The notes under the pieces: generated by a model | Seen by the model: only the letters and a program-made list of their open reading frames with translations | Databases searched by the model: none | Told to the model about the DNA's origin: nothing | Shown: piece by piece, positions 55,451-63,272 of the stretch | Layout: every line of letters starts with the position of its first letter | Numbering within the stretch: position 1 is the first letter of the stretch | DNA from: a virus | Reading direction: 5' to 3' (one strand) | Length of the DNA stretch: 64,000 nt | Virus record (IMG/VR): IMGVR_UViG_3300030450_001823 | Coordinates: 33,236-97,235 of that record | Made by a program: the position numbers and the translations under genes

Positions 55451-57057
55451 CAGCCGACCCTCCCACTACCTCTTGCTGCAAACATAGTAGAAGGTGCGCC
55501 CCAGTTCTTAGGGTCATTTTCCATATCTTCTGTGGCACCTTCGTTTCTAGTAGTACTATCTTGGCCTTCTCGATGCCCTGCCTCTCTATTTTGACCGGGA
55601 CCTGCTGAAACAGCAGCCTTGTTATGTCTATCTCTATTTTCCATAGATTCTTTCATGCGTCTAAGTAACCTACGCATTTGGGCAAAGTGCATGTAATCCA
55701 TTTTTTTAGAAACTTCATCTAGTTGTTTTTTAACTTTAGTCAAGTCATCTGACTTAGCCAAAGACTGACCCATTAATTTAGGAGCAGTTGGTGCTCTAAT
55801 ACTCAACCCTTCTCCAGTACTTATCTTAGGAGGTTTAGGATTATATGTTCTTTCAGAACTTAAGCCGTGACCTGACATCGGTTGAGGTATGTTACCCATT
55901 AATTTACGACGAGCCACAGTACCCATTTGGTGTCTATACTTTTCAGGAAATAACTTGAGAGGTTGCTTTGTAGAAACACCAAGGTGGCTCATATGAACAG
56001 AAAGAGGACTACGCATAAGTCCATGCTTTTTACTGGGTTGTAAATATCTTGAGTGTAACTTAGAGCGACGAGAAGTAGCAGTAGATATGTTAGCACCACC
56101 GGGCTGAATACGGAATAGCGGCTGAGTCCAAGGTTTCAATTCTTTGCCACCAACTTTGTCAAGTCTACTTTTTATCAAACTACTCCAAGCGTCATCAATT
56201 GGCTCGCCTGTAGAAACCGTATTGTCATGAGCCGTACCAGCAAGTGGAGAAGCAGGTGCGCCACAATCAGGGCAAGGTTGGCTTAGAATCTTACCTTGAC
56301 AAGTAGGGCATTGTGGAAGGAGTGGGTTAATAGTCTGTACAGGAGGTCTTTTGTACCTACGCATAGTAGGTGACTCGTCTACTCTGTCTTTCATCAAACT
56401 CGACCAAGCGTTATCAATTGGCTCGCCTGTTGTAAAATAATCAGGGTCACCGTGAGCATCGCGTCTAATCATTCCCCGCCTTTGCTCACTTTCTCGCATT
56501 TCTATTACAGGCTCAGCAGCCAATCTCCTAAGTCTGTTAATTTCTGCTTGAGGGTCAATAGGAGGAGGTCTTCTACTAAACTTCTCGTCAGGAACTTCGT
56601 CATCTTTTTCTTCATTATCGTCTTCTTTCATAAGACTAGACCAAGCATCCTCCATCGGCTCACCTGTAGCAAGCATGCCGCCCGGTGCTGGCATTGTACC
56701 CGTTGCGTTACCAATACTGAGATTACCAGTATCAGGCATACCGGTCATTGCGCTGAGTTGATTACCTTCTTGATATTGGTCAGCCATAGGGTCTTCTTCT
56801 TCTTCCTCTTCCATACCCGGCATCATAGGTGGCATCTCAGGCTCAGGTTTAGGAACTTCAATAGTAAGATGTGGTAAATCAGAAGCCTGTGTTTCTGCAT
56901 CTTTTTCAGCAATGCGCTTATCCTTCGCTGCCTCCATCGCTTCGGGGTCACCTATACCATAAGTGTAATCGTCTTCATCCTTGGTATAACCAAGCATAGA
57001 CTCAGAACGAGGACTATACATCCTTGTATCAGAACCTGTACTCATATTACCCGGCAT
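55450..57057 (-). CDS. Virion-region protein with three AW tags and a zinc ribbon, 535 aa
   Basis: Acidic, low-complexity N-terminal part, then three copies of one motif: TGEPMEDAWSSLMKEDDNE near residue 129, TGEPIDNAWSSLMKDRVDE near 208 and TGEPIDDAWSSLIKSRLDK near 281. Between the second and third lies a CPTC...CPDC zinc ribbon. The C-terminal part is basic and helical (KKQLDEVSKKMDYMHFAQMR). So it looks like a scaffold with three identical docking peptides. Single versions of the peptide appear in other proteins of this genome (see findings). No enzyme domain seen. It overlaps the 705-residue gene by one base. Confidence 0.6.
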   Translation of the reverse strand: MPGNMSTGSDTRMYSPRSESMLGYTKDEDDYTYGIGDPEAMEAAKDKRIAEKDAETQASDLPHLTIEVPKPEPEMPPMMPGMEEEEEEDPMADQYQEGNQLSAMTGMPDTGNLSIGNATGTMPAPGGMLATGEPMEDAWSSLMKEDDNEEKDDEVPDEKFSRRPPPIDPQAEINRLRRLAAEPVIEMRESEQRRGMIRRDAHGDPDYFTTGEPIDNAWSSLMKDRVDESPTMRRYKRPPVQTINPLLPQCPTCQGKILSQPCPDCGAPASPLAGTAHDNTVSTGEPIDDAWSSLIKSRLDKVGGKELKPWTQPLFRIQPGGANISTATSRRSKLHSRYLQPSKKHGLMRSPLSVHMSHLGVSTKQPLKLFPEKYRHQMGTVARRKLMGNIPQPMSGHGLSSERTYNPKPPKISTGEGLSIRAPTAPKLMGQSLAKSDDLTKVKKQLDEVSKKMDYMHFAQMRRLLRRMKESMENRDRHNKAAVSAGPGQNREAGHREGQDSTTRNEGATEDMENDPKNWGAPSTMFAARGSGRVG

Positions 57058-57066
57058 TTAATCAAC

Positions 57067-57768
57067 TCATATTATATCTAAAATGTCTTCACTAACTTCA
57101 CCATCAGCCTGTGACAAAAGTTTAGCCTTGACTCTTTTCCAAGTTTCAGGACTTTCCTTACCCAGTTCCACCTTTAAGACATTGATAGTATTATTGGCAA
57201 CATTAGTACTAGGTTCTGCCCATTTCTCTTGGTATTGGCTTAGGTCTTTGAGAGTTTCACGAACTTCTTTGTGCAATCTAACCATGTCAGAGATAACACC
57301 ATCGTCATGTATATTGGTCTCCTCCATAAATTGAGAAAGTTTTCCATTTAATCCTTCTACATTTTTACGAAGTATGTTAACTTCTTCTCCAACTTTGACT
57401 GAAACAATTGCAGTAGCACTTCTTTTGACCAAAGGCTGGAAATGATTTTTCATATGACGATAGACTAACTGTTCGCTGCAATCAAGTTCTGTTGCTATAT
57501 CTTCACTAGTTCTATCTCCTTCAAAGTAAGCAACTTCGTATTGCTTACGGTCATCACTTGTACATACTATACAACTATGGTTTGCACTATTATGATAATC
57601 CCCTGCGTGGTTATTCATATGTCGCTCGGATGTATTAGTTCTCCAACCCATATCTTTGTCTAACATCTTGATGTCAGCAATGCCATTAATTATGTTTTGT
57701 TCTAACTGGTCCCGCTCTTCGTGCTGGCAAAAGGGGCATGACCGCTTAGTTTGACGCTCACCGCCCAT
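57067..57768 (-). CDS. Tandem zinc/HTH DNA-binding protein, possible small terminase, 233 aa
   Basis: Two copies of one unit with identical spacing: C11-x2-C14-x35-H50-MNN-H54 and C66-x2-C69-x35-H105-MKN-H109. In the second, RTSEDIATELDCSEQLVYRH forms a helix-turn-helix. The part from about 115 to 233 is helical with coiled-coil character (EEVNILRKNVEGLNGKLSQF, then RLHKEVRETLKDLSQYQEKW). HTH plus coiled coil is the plan of small terminase subunits, and this gene lies upstream of TerL in the same operon, so TerS is likely; a transcription regulator is the alternative. A + strand gene starts 61 bases away. Confidence 0.65.
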   Translation of the reverse strand: MGGERQTKRSCPFCQHEERDQLEQNIINGIADIKMLDKDMGWRTNTSERHMNNHAGDYHNSANHSCIVCTSDDRKQYEVAYFEGDRTSEDIATELDCSEQLVYRHMKNHFQPLVKRSATAIVSVKVGEEVNILRKNVEGLNGKLSQFMEETNIHDDGVISDMVRLHKEVRETLKDLSQYQEKWAEPSTNVANNTINVLKVELGKESPETWKRVKAKLLSQADGEVSEDILDII

Positions 57769-57828
57769 AACGCTCCGAGAGCATGCACACGAATAACCCT
57801 TTTGAACAAAGACCGATTGCGTAGAGTA

Positions 57829-58167
57829 ATGAGATTACCTCGTTCTCCACCTAAAATAATGGGAGTTCCTGTTTCTATAGAGACTGCAAAAAGCCTAACA
57901 AGAGCCAGTAGAGATGTGTTTATGAGAAGGTTTGTAGGTAATGATATAAAACAAATAAGAATGGATATTTGCATGGTCTGCCCAAGTTGGGAGCACACTA
58001 GTAACCGATGTACTGAATGTGGTTGTCAAATGAGAGTAAAAGTCTCGCTTGCTTCTTCTGAGTGCCCATTAAAAAAATGGGGTAGGCATGTTGAATCGTC
58101 AAACGCTAGAGATTCGGCTATAGATACTACCGAGCATAAAGAAGGCACCAAAGAGTCCAGCGACTAA
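57829..58167 (+). CDS. Cys-rich zinc protein on the opposite strand, 112 aa
   Basis: The only + strand gene in the - strand block. Six cysteines in a compact order, C48-x2-C51-x9-C61-x2-C64-x-C66-x12-C79 (CMVCPSWEH ... RCTECGC ... CPLKKW), form a recognisable zinc site; CGCxxxxK...CPLxKW is common in small proteins of marine and T4-like phages, where the role is unknown. ATG 57829 avoids overlap with the opposite gene; a 57751 start would overlap. Its end overlaps the oppositely oriented membrane gene by 69 bases. The reversal means a separate promoter; no TATA-like box is obvious just upstream. Confidence 0.7.
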   Translation: MRLPRSPPKIMGVPVSIETAKSLTRASRDVFMRRFVGNDIKQIRMDICMVCPSWEHTSNRCTECGCQMRVKVSLASSECPLKKWGRHVESSNARDSAIDTTEHKEGTKESSD

Positions 58168-58344
58168 GTAAGACATAGTGTCGCTACCTAATGTCCCTGA
58201 GCCTGTTACCATTACAATGCCCAATGTAACTATAATGGCTATTAGTTGAACCATCACCATATCTACTATTACGCTCTTCTTTGGTGCAAATATACTCATA
58301 GTACTACTTGCAAGTCCAATAATTGGTCCTTCTTTTGGTATCAT
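58099..58344 (-). CDS. Two-helix membrane protein, 81 aa
   Basis: Two hydrophobic segments: VIVDMVMVQLIAIIVTLGIV and YLVAGLFGAFFMLGSIYS, joined by TGSGTLGSD, so both ends lie on one side of the membrane. Length and plan fit holin-like or small viral membrane proteins, but membrane-pilot proteins are another option. It lies in a row of membrane-associated genes and is followed by the + strand gene, which it overlaps tail to tail. Function is unknown; a holin call would need a partner lytic gene, which I do not see. Confidence 0.6.
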   Translation of the reverse strand: MIPKEGPIIGLASSTMSIFAPKKSVIVDMVMVQLIAIIVTLGIVMVTGSGTLGSDTMSYLVAGLFGAFFMLGSIYSRISSV

Positions 58345-58348
58345 AGTA

Positions 58349-58993
58349 TCACCGCATACCCATCATTCTGCCCATAAAGGAGCCAGCAGCACCACCGGCT
58401 TTATCCATAAAGCCTTCATTAGCCAAAGCAGCACTTAGTGCACCGCCCATCATAGACTGTTGTGCAAATGCCATAATTTGTTGTTGTTGCATTTCTGCTT
58501 GTTGAATGTTTTGCTGACTTGTCATTTGCAAATTACTAAATTGACCTGTTACATTTTCCGCACTCATAGTCTGTAAGTTAGAAGGGAGTGATGTAATGTC
58601 AAGTTTCATTGTACCTTCATCTTCATTGATAACAAAGGTAGCACCTTTTAGAATCTCTAAAACTGAAAATGATACTAGGTCATTGAGCATTGAAAGGAAA
58701 GTACCCATTTGTTGACTAATAATAAATCGGTCAGCAGGTGCTAGGCTTTTCATTAATGCCATTTGTATTTCTGCCTCAGAAGGAGGTTGCATAGATTGCT
58801 GGCCCATTTGCTGAGCATTCATACCCATGCCTCCGGCCATACCAGCCATGAAGGGATTTTGACCTGCTTGTTGCATCATTCCATTTTGAGTAGCAAAGGG
58901 ATTGGCAGATTGTTGCATACCCATACTACTAGCACCTAAATTAAGTGCCTGTCCGTTCTGTTGTTGTGCGTTGTTATTTGAAAATAGTCCCAT
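58349..58993 (-). CDS. Met/Gln-rich protein, 214 aa
   Basis: A low-complexity protein rich in Gln, Met, Asn and Gly (MGMQQSANPFATQNGMMQQA), with a central ordered part of about 80 residues (SEAEIQMALMKSLAPADRFI then LSMLNDLVSFSVLEILKGAT, ending in a strand DEGTMKLDITSLPS) and a Met/Gln-rich tail. The ATG at 58993 follows AAAGGTGA; a GTG three codons earlier is the alternative. It is coupled to the 347-residue gene. Unknown function; may be a membrane-contacting virion protein. Confidence 0.5.
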   Translation of the reverse strand: MGLFSNNNAQQQNGQALNLGASSMGMQQSANPFATQNGMMQQAGQNPFMAGMAGGMGMNAQQMGQQSMQPPSEAEIQMALMKSLAPADRFIISQQMGTFLSMLNDLVSFSVLEILKGATFVINEDEGTMKLDITSLPSNLQTMSAENVTGQFSNLQMTSQQNIQQAEMQQQQIMAFAQQSMMGGALSAALANEGFMDKAGGAAGSFMGRMMGMR

Positions 58994-59004
58994 TTTATTC
59001 ACCT

Positions 59005-60048
59005 TTATTGTTGCGGTAATGTCATCTGCTCTGCTTGTCCCACTACGCCGCTATTGATAACAGCATTGGGCTGAGCATTAGCCAAACCTACGCCCGTCGT
59101 TGCTTCTACAGCACCGTTATTATTCTGCATTTGCATTATGCCTAAATTACTAATCGCATCACTAAGAGTCGAACCTTGTTCTGCAATTTCCTTTTGAAAT
59201 AATCTAAGGTCAAATACAATCATAGTCACATCATTTATACCTGTTTCAGGATTTTTATAATGTAGTATGTTGATACCGTTCTGAACTTTACTGTCTTTTT
59301 CTAATTGCTCAAAGAATGGCTCATACTTTTTGAGCAACTCAGGGGTATTATCCTTCTTCTTAATAATAGCAATAGGTACAGCGATTGTACTAACGCCCTT
59401 CTTTACCATCTCTTTCATACCAGTCTTAGTCTTATTGTGGTCTTTGTCAGATTCATTCTGCCATTTGCAAAGTAAATGATAAAGATGTAAATGTTCAGGG
59501 CAATATGTACCCTTCATTAGTCTACCATTAGTTACTTGTTCTCTTGCAACAAAGGCTTCGGGAGCACCTGTTACCGGGTTTTTCCAATATAATTCCCAAA
59601 GACTTTTACCAGTCTCTTCATCACAAATCTTAGTATAAAGATTATCATATTTAATCAACTCTTCACAGTCACAACCGTCAATTACACAATGACTGGTTTG
59701 GCGATTATAACGATACTTGTTACCCCAAAGCCACCTAAAGGGGTTAAGTAGACTGCGCTTAGTTGGTGTAAGAAGCCTACTGGCTTGTTTAATGTCTTGC
59801 TTTCTTGCCTTTCTAGGGTCAGCGTGACGACTGGGGTAAAAGTTAACCTTGGGCACTTCTATATTTTGCTTACTAGCAGCCGCTGCCATCCCTTGTTGTG
59901 CACTTTGCATTTCTAATAACTGAGCGTGACTAGCACTACCTTGCTGACCTAACGCCATCAAATGTGCATCACTCATATTTGCCAAATTAGCATCGTTTCT
60001 AGGTACTCTACCTGAGCCGCCGAATCCAAAGTTCATTACCATATTCAT
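59005..60048 (-). CDS. Cys/His-rich virion-region protein, 347 aa
   Basis: N-terminal Gly/Asn/Ala-rich, then a Cys/His-rich domain: CVIDGCDCEE ... KICDEETGKS ... GTYCPEHLHLYHLLCKW, which should bind zinc. It ends in a Gln/Asn/Ala-rich tail. No family recognised. The zinc part lies at about residues 120-215. Gene sits between the small GTPase and the Met/Gln-rich protein. Strong SD (AAGGAGG) precedes three closely spaced ATG codons; the first is used here but 60042 gives better spacing. A partner of the GTPase is a possible role. Confidence 0.5.
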   Translation of the reverse strand: MNMVMNFGFGGSGRVPRNDANLANMSDAHLMALGQQGSASHAQLLEMQSAQQGMAAAASKQNIEVPKVNFYPSRHADPRKARKQDIKQASRLLTPTKRSLLNPFRWLWGNKYRYNRQTSHCVIDGCDCEELIKYDNLYTKICDEETGKSLWELYWKNPVTGAPEAFVAREQVTNGRLMKGTYCPEHLHLYHLLCKWQNESDKDHNKTKTGMKEMVKKGVSTIAVPIAIIKKKDNTPELLKKYEPFFEQLEKDSKVQNGINILHYKNPETGINDVTMIVFDLRLFQKEIAEQGSTLSDAISNLGIMQMQNNNGAVEATTGVGLANAQPNAVINSGVVGQAEQMTLPQQ

Positions 60049-60055
60049 TTCCTCC

Positions 60056-60778
60056 TTACATTGTTAGTATATCAATTAATGTGTTTTCTACATTCCAACC
60101 AATTCTTGTAGCCATCATGCCTCTACGCGTAGGTATACCCGCTTTTTGCAAACGCACTAAGTCTTCTCTAAAAGGGTCAAACATCTTATGTTCACCAAGG
60201 CGCTGTTGCTGCCAAAGTACATTTGCATTATCATCCCACCAATTATCTGCTTTGTTAGCAACGAGCATGATTACTTTAGGACAGTACTTTTTACCTCTAA
60301 GCCAAGACCTAAACTTACGATAACGATACTGACGATGAAGAATTGCATCTACAAGATATTTGAAACCGCCTACTGACTGGATTGCATCACTGCCTCCTTT
60401 AGTTGCTCTATCGTCAAACATAAACAACACCGCTTCTACATTACGATTAACCATATCATCTATCCAAAGATTCCAAAAACGCTCATCGCCACCAATGTCA
60501 GAAGAATAAACCACGCGCTTGTCTCCTTTCCAACTTACACGCTTGCGTGTAGGGCGAGGGAGCAAAAAACGATTCATTCCGGGGATTCTAAAGTGCTTAG
60601 TGCGCTCACTTTCAGGTATTTCCTCCATTTCACCCGGAGTTGTCATGTACCTGTCAAGTGTAGTTTTACCAGTCATAGGTGGGCCATAGATACCTACTCT
60701 GCGAGGAATAAAGTAATGATAAAGTTCACGAGCAAATACCATTCCACCCACAAGTGCAGACCCTCCCATTGCTGACAT
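60056..60778 (-). CDS. Small GTPase (Arf/Ras-like), 240 aa
   Basis: P-loop G32-x4-G37-K38-T39 (YGPPMTGKTT), switch-II-like D94-I-G-G (SSDIGGDERFWNLW), and NKxD-type N175-K176-A-D178 (LVANKADNW). The SSDIGGDERF order is closest to Arf/SR-beta type GTPases, where DxGG or DTAGQ precedes the ER/F. An N-terminal hydrophobic stretch of about 15 residues (GGSALVGGMVFA) could anchor it to a membrane. It sits directly after two membrane proteins. Small GTPases are rare in viruses, so this is noteworthy. It could control membrane traffic or virion assembly; the function is inferred. Confidence 0.75.
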   Translation of the reverse strand: MSAMGGSALVGGMVFARELYHYFIPRRVGIYGPPMTGKTTLDRYMTTPGEMEEIPESERTKHFRIPGMNRFLLPRPTRKRVSWKGDKRVVYSSDIGGDERFWNLWIDDMVNRNVEAVLFMFDDRATKGGSDAIQSVGGFKYLVDAILHRQYRYRKFRSWLRGKKYCPKVIMLVANKADNWWDDNANVLWQQQRLGEHKMFDPFREDLVRLQKAGIPTRRGMMATRIGWNVENTLIDILTM

Positions 60779-60786
60779 AATATCAC

Positions 60787-61035
60787 CTAATCAAAAATTG
60801 CATCGGACCAGCCTTGTAAAGTCTCTTTTAACCAATTACCAGTATCCTCCCAAAGATTCCAATCAGTATAATACTCATAAGCACTTACCACAAAGGCAGT
60901 TAATATAGAAAATGCAATCACCTTTAACCAACCCATTCCTCTTTCATAGGCTACATCAACCATGTTAGCGGTATGCATCATTCTCAAAGTCTCTTCTACT
61001 GTATCGTCAGAAGGGGTTTTGAAAATACGGCCCAA
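60787..61035 (-). CDS. Single-pass membrane protein, 82 aa
   Basis: One transmembrane segment (GWLKVIAFSILTAFVVSAYE) with a polar N-terminal half and a helical C-terminal part (YTDWNLWEDTGNWLKETLQG). The only useful start is TTG at 61035 after AAGGGGTGA. It lies between a larger membrane protein and the GTPase with gaps of under 10 bases, so they are translated together and may form one complex. Family unknown. Confidence 0.6.
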   Translation of the reverse strand: MGRIFKTPSDDTVEETLRMMHTANMVDVAYERGMGWLKVIAFSILTAFVVSAYEYYTDWNLWEDTGNWLKETLQGWSDAIFD

Positions 61036-61041
61036 AAAGAA

Positions 61042-61617
61042 TCACCCCTTCTTTTGATAACGCTTATCAGGCGTACCGTCTTTTTTAAGACGGGCAGTCT
61101 CTTTATCACCAAAGTCTAAACCTAGGCTAAGTGGCTCTTTAGAATCTGTTATAGAAGTGTTAGGTACAAAGTTAGAACTATCAAAGTCATTGTTGTACAA
61201 TCTTTCCTCTACCCAAGGCGGAGTCTTACCGGGGTTTTCCTCCATCCACTTTAACTCAGTCTCAAGTTGTGCTTCTTGCATACGCATTTCCATATCTTGG
61301 CGGCGACGGTCAAAAGTAAACTCCATGCTTCTATATCGGTTTCTGCGCTCTCGCTCTTGAGCAGCCATTCTTGCTTTATCATCCATACCCTGTTGGAAAA
61401 ACATCTTGAAAAGGTAGTAAGCAAGTCCCTGTACAGCAAATGCTGCCATAGAATAAGTTACTCCATTTACCACTGGGTCTTCTAAATCTATCCATAGATT
61501 AGCATCGAATAGTCCAATTGCCATTCCGATAGATACCGCTTGTGTTAAGATTAATCCCATCAAGCGTATTTCTGCTTGGTCATGCTCTCTGTATTGTTGG
61601 TCTTGTGCTGGCACCAT
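61042..61617 (-). CDS. Two-pass membrane protein with a long charged tail, 191 aa
   Basis: ATG 61617 is chosen because it follows GAGAGGG by five bases; a GTG five codons earlier has no ribosome-binding site. Two membrane segments: LMGLILTQAVSIGMAIGLFD and VTYSMAAFAVQGLAYYLFKM. The following helix is very charged (QERERRNRYRSMEFTFDRRR, QDMEMRMQEAQLETELKWME) and a disordered basic end (KKDGTPDKRYQKKG). It heads the run of membrane genes and GTPase. Probably a membrane-bound virion protein or pilot protein; no family recognised. Confidence 0.6.
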   Translation of the reverse strand: MVPAQDQQYREHDQAEIRLMGLILTQAVSIGMAIGLFDANLWIDLEDPVVNGVTYSMAAFAVQGLAYYLFKMFFQQGMDDKARMAAQERERRNRYRSMEFTFDRRRQDMEMRMQEAQLETELKWMEENPGKTPPWVEERLYNNDFDSSNFVPNTSITDSKEPLSLGLDFGDKETARLKKDGTPDKRYQKKG

Positions 61618-61632
61618 AATAGTCCCTCTCAC

Positions 61633-61766
61633 CTATCGGGAGATGGTACATGACATAAAGTGTTCTACTAATGATTTAAGTATCACTAAAGTAAGGCGGG
61701 TCGGAGAATGCGAGAGGGTTGCCCCCTCCGACCCATGTAGGCCGAGAAGGAAAGGGGTCTTCAAAC
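61633..61766. other. Longest gene-free gap, 134 bases, with hairpin
   Basis: Between the stop of the 442-residue gene and the start of the membrane-protein group. It contains a strong hairpin (see the next entry) and, past it in the - direction, A/T-rich stretches (TACTTAAATC, CTTTATG) that could be a promoter for the genes below, though no firm element is recognised. No tRNA or small gene is evident. Confidence 0.5.
61698..61734 (-). terminator. Perfect 9-bp stem-loop, possible terminator or processing hairpin
   Basis: GGGTCGGAG at 61698-61706 pairs perfectly with CTCCGACCC at 61726-61734, with a 19-base loop holding a smaller GGG/CCC pair. It lies 32 bases after the stop of the 442-residue gene. 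No U-run follows, so a classical bacterial-type terminator is not shown; an RNA processing or stability element is as likely. Confidence 0.5.
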
Positions 61767-63068
61767 TCACTCTTCTTTTTCGTCTTTTTCAGAGTCAAGT
61801 TTCATACGCTTACCATCCTTTGATGGTCCGGGTCCGGCTTTGCTACTAATTACAATAACCATACCATGAGCGGGCTTCTTACTATCTTCCTTTTTGTTCT
61901 TGTATTCTTTACAATTACAGTTCTTTTTACCACATGCAGGGCAAACTGCCTTGTACATTATATCTTCTGCTTGTTTTAACATTCTTTCTCCTATTTTCAT
62001 ATTCTCACCTTTTGTTGCCTTTTCACCCATGCCAAATCCTCCGCCAAATTGCATAGTGTTCTCTTTACCAGTCCAAATGTCTTGAAGACCAGTTCTGTTA
62101 CTGAATTGATTATCCACGCCACCAATGTCAGTACCTTCGCCAAAGCCACTAGCAGCACCGCCTGTATTACTTTGACCAAAACCACCGCTACTAGCACCAC
62201 CATAAGCACCAAAGCCGGAGGTATTTGGGTCAACTGAATAGTCATCTGCCATATTTTGTGCAAAGTAAGGTGCTAACAAACCTGCTACAGGTCCAGCCAA
62301 TTGCGTTGCTCTACCAGCAGCACCCATCACACGACCCATAGGCTGCGTAGGTCTGAAACTAGTAGGACTATTACCGTATGTGGTCAAACGATTACCTAAC
62401 TTACTTTCAAGAGGTGCTGTATAACGAGCGGCTTTATCAGAAACTTGTTGAACTTTTGCTTGGTGCTGCATAGCGGGAGTAACAGCGGGTTTAGTCATAA
62501 CCGTATTCCTTTGTAACCAAGTCGGGCCTCGCGTTCCTCTACCAATTCCATATTGAGCAGGTCTTCCACTAAACTGACTAACAGGACCAACATCGGCTGC
62601 TGCTTCTGCTCTTGCAGCCGCTATCCTACCCCGATTAATACCGTCTGTTCTTGCAGCGAGTCTACCACCTGCTGTTCTTGCAAGTGGTTTTGAAACTCCC
62701 GCAGCCCCTAGTCCTCTTGCTGCTGCACCTGCTCCTCTTACATAGGTAAAAGGATTAATCGCTTGGGTAGCACCAGTCGCCGCTCCACCGAGTAAATCAT
62801 ACCACTCAGGGTCTTCAACTTCATGCCTACCAAGATAGCCTCCTGTAATAGGGTCTTCATACCGAGCCTTTTCTCCAATACCACCAAAAAACTTCTTATC
62901 AGGGTCTCCCCAAGCGTCAAAGCCATGCATACCTGCGCCTCGTGCAGCACCGTATGCTCCAAACGCTAAAGGAATAAGGGGTAAAAACTTCTCAACCTTG
63001 TCAGGGTCATTTGTCTGTTTTAAGACAGCCCAAGCAGCGTCACTCGGTGACAAATCTGACTTCGACAT
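61767..63068 (-). CDS. Gly/Ala-rich virion protein, possible DNA-ejection protein, with AW tag, 433 aa
   Basis: The start ATG 63068 gives MSKSDLSPSDAAWAVLKQTN, an AW tag near the N-terminus. Then a hydrophobic Gly/Ala stretch (FLPLIPLAFGAYGAARGAGM), an Arg/Ala-rich part (GRIAAARAEAAADV) and a long Gly-rich tail (GFGAYGGASSGGFGQ). Near the end a CPACGKKNCNC zinc knuckle precedes a basic, Lys-rich C-terminus. The amphipathic Gly/Ala content is like ejection or pilot proteins that insert in membranes. Two earlier starts (63095, 63074) are possible; their ribosome-binding sites are worse. Role is inferred. Confidence 0.55.
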   Translation of the reverse strand: MSKSDLSPSDAAWAVLKQTNDPDKVEKFLPLIPLAFGAYGAARGAGMHGFDAWGDPDKKFFGGIGEKARYEDPITGGYLGRHEVEDPEWYDLLGGAATGATQAINPFTYVRGAGAAARGLGAAGVSKPLARTAGGRLAARTDGINRGRIAAARAEAAADVGPVSQFSGRPAQYGIGRGTRGPTWLQRNTVMTKPAVTPAMQHQAKVQQVSDKAARYTAPLESKLGNRLTTYGNSPTSFRPTQPMGRVMGAAGRATQLAGPVAGLLAPYFAQNMADDYSVDPNTSGFGAYGGASSGGFGQSNTGGAASGFGEGTDIGGVDNQFSNRTGLQDIWTGKENTMQFGGGFGMGEKATKGENMKIGERMLKQAEDIMYKAVCPACGKKNCNCKEYKNKKEDSKKPAHGMVIVISSKAGPGPSKDGKRMKLDSEKDEKEE

Positions 63069-63252
63069 GTACATTCCCACTGCCTCTGTTTTCATAAGCC
63101 TGTCGCAAAAAACGATAATGGTCTACTGCATTCATCAATAATGAAATGTTTTCCCAAGAGTCTTTTTTGTCTACAAACGCATCAAGGTGCATAATATCTT
63201 TTTCTGACTGTTTTAACATATCAGTCAGTAGTATGCTCCACCAATCTTCCAC
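63040..63252 (-). CDS. Small helical protein with variant tag, 70 aa
   Basis: MEDWWSILLTDMLKQSEKDI at the start looks like a variant of the AW tag (D-x-W-x-x-L), but the A is W and the spacing differs, so I do not count it as a full copy. The rest is helical and polar (LMNAVDHYRFLRQAYENRGS). It overlaps the next gene by 29 bases and follows the 88-residue gene by 20. No family recognised. It could regulate or partner the ejection protein. Confidence 0.5.
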   Translation of the reverse strand: MEDWWSILLTDMLKQSEKDIMHLDAFVDKKDSWENISLLMNAVDHYRFLRQAYENRGSGNVHVEVRFVTE

Positions 63253-63272
63253 GCTTACCCTACCGTGTGATA

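Noticed and set aside
58099-58344. Holin call for the two-helix membrane protein
   Set aside because: Size and topology fit, but no endolysin-like gene is in the window and the host would be an archaeon; left as a membrane protein.
61643-61849. 68-residue + strand frame in the gene-free gap
   Set aside because: It runs through the hairpin into the reverse strand of the ejection-like gene and lacks a start signal or any domain.
63040-63252. AW tag copy in the 70-residue protein
   Set aside because: MEDWWSILL has a W in place of A and the lysine is not at the right distance; it may be related but is not counted.
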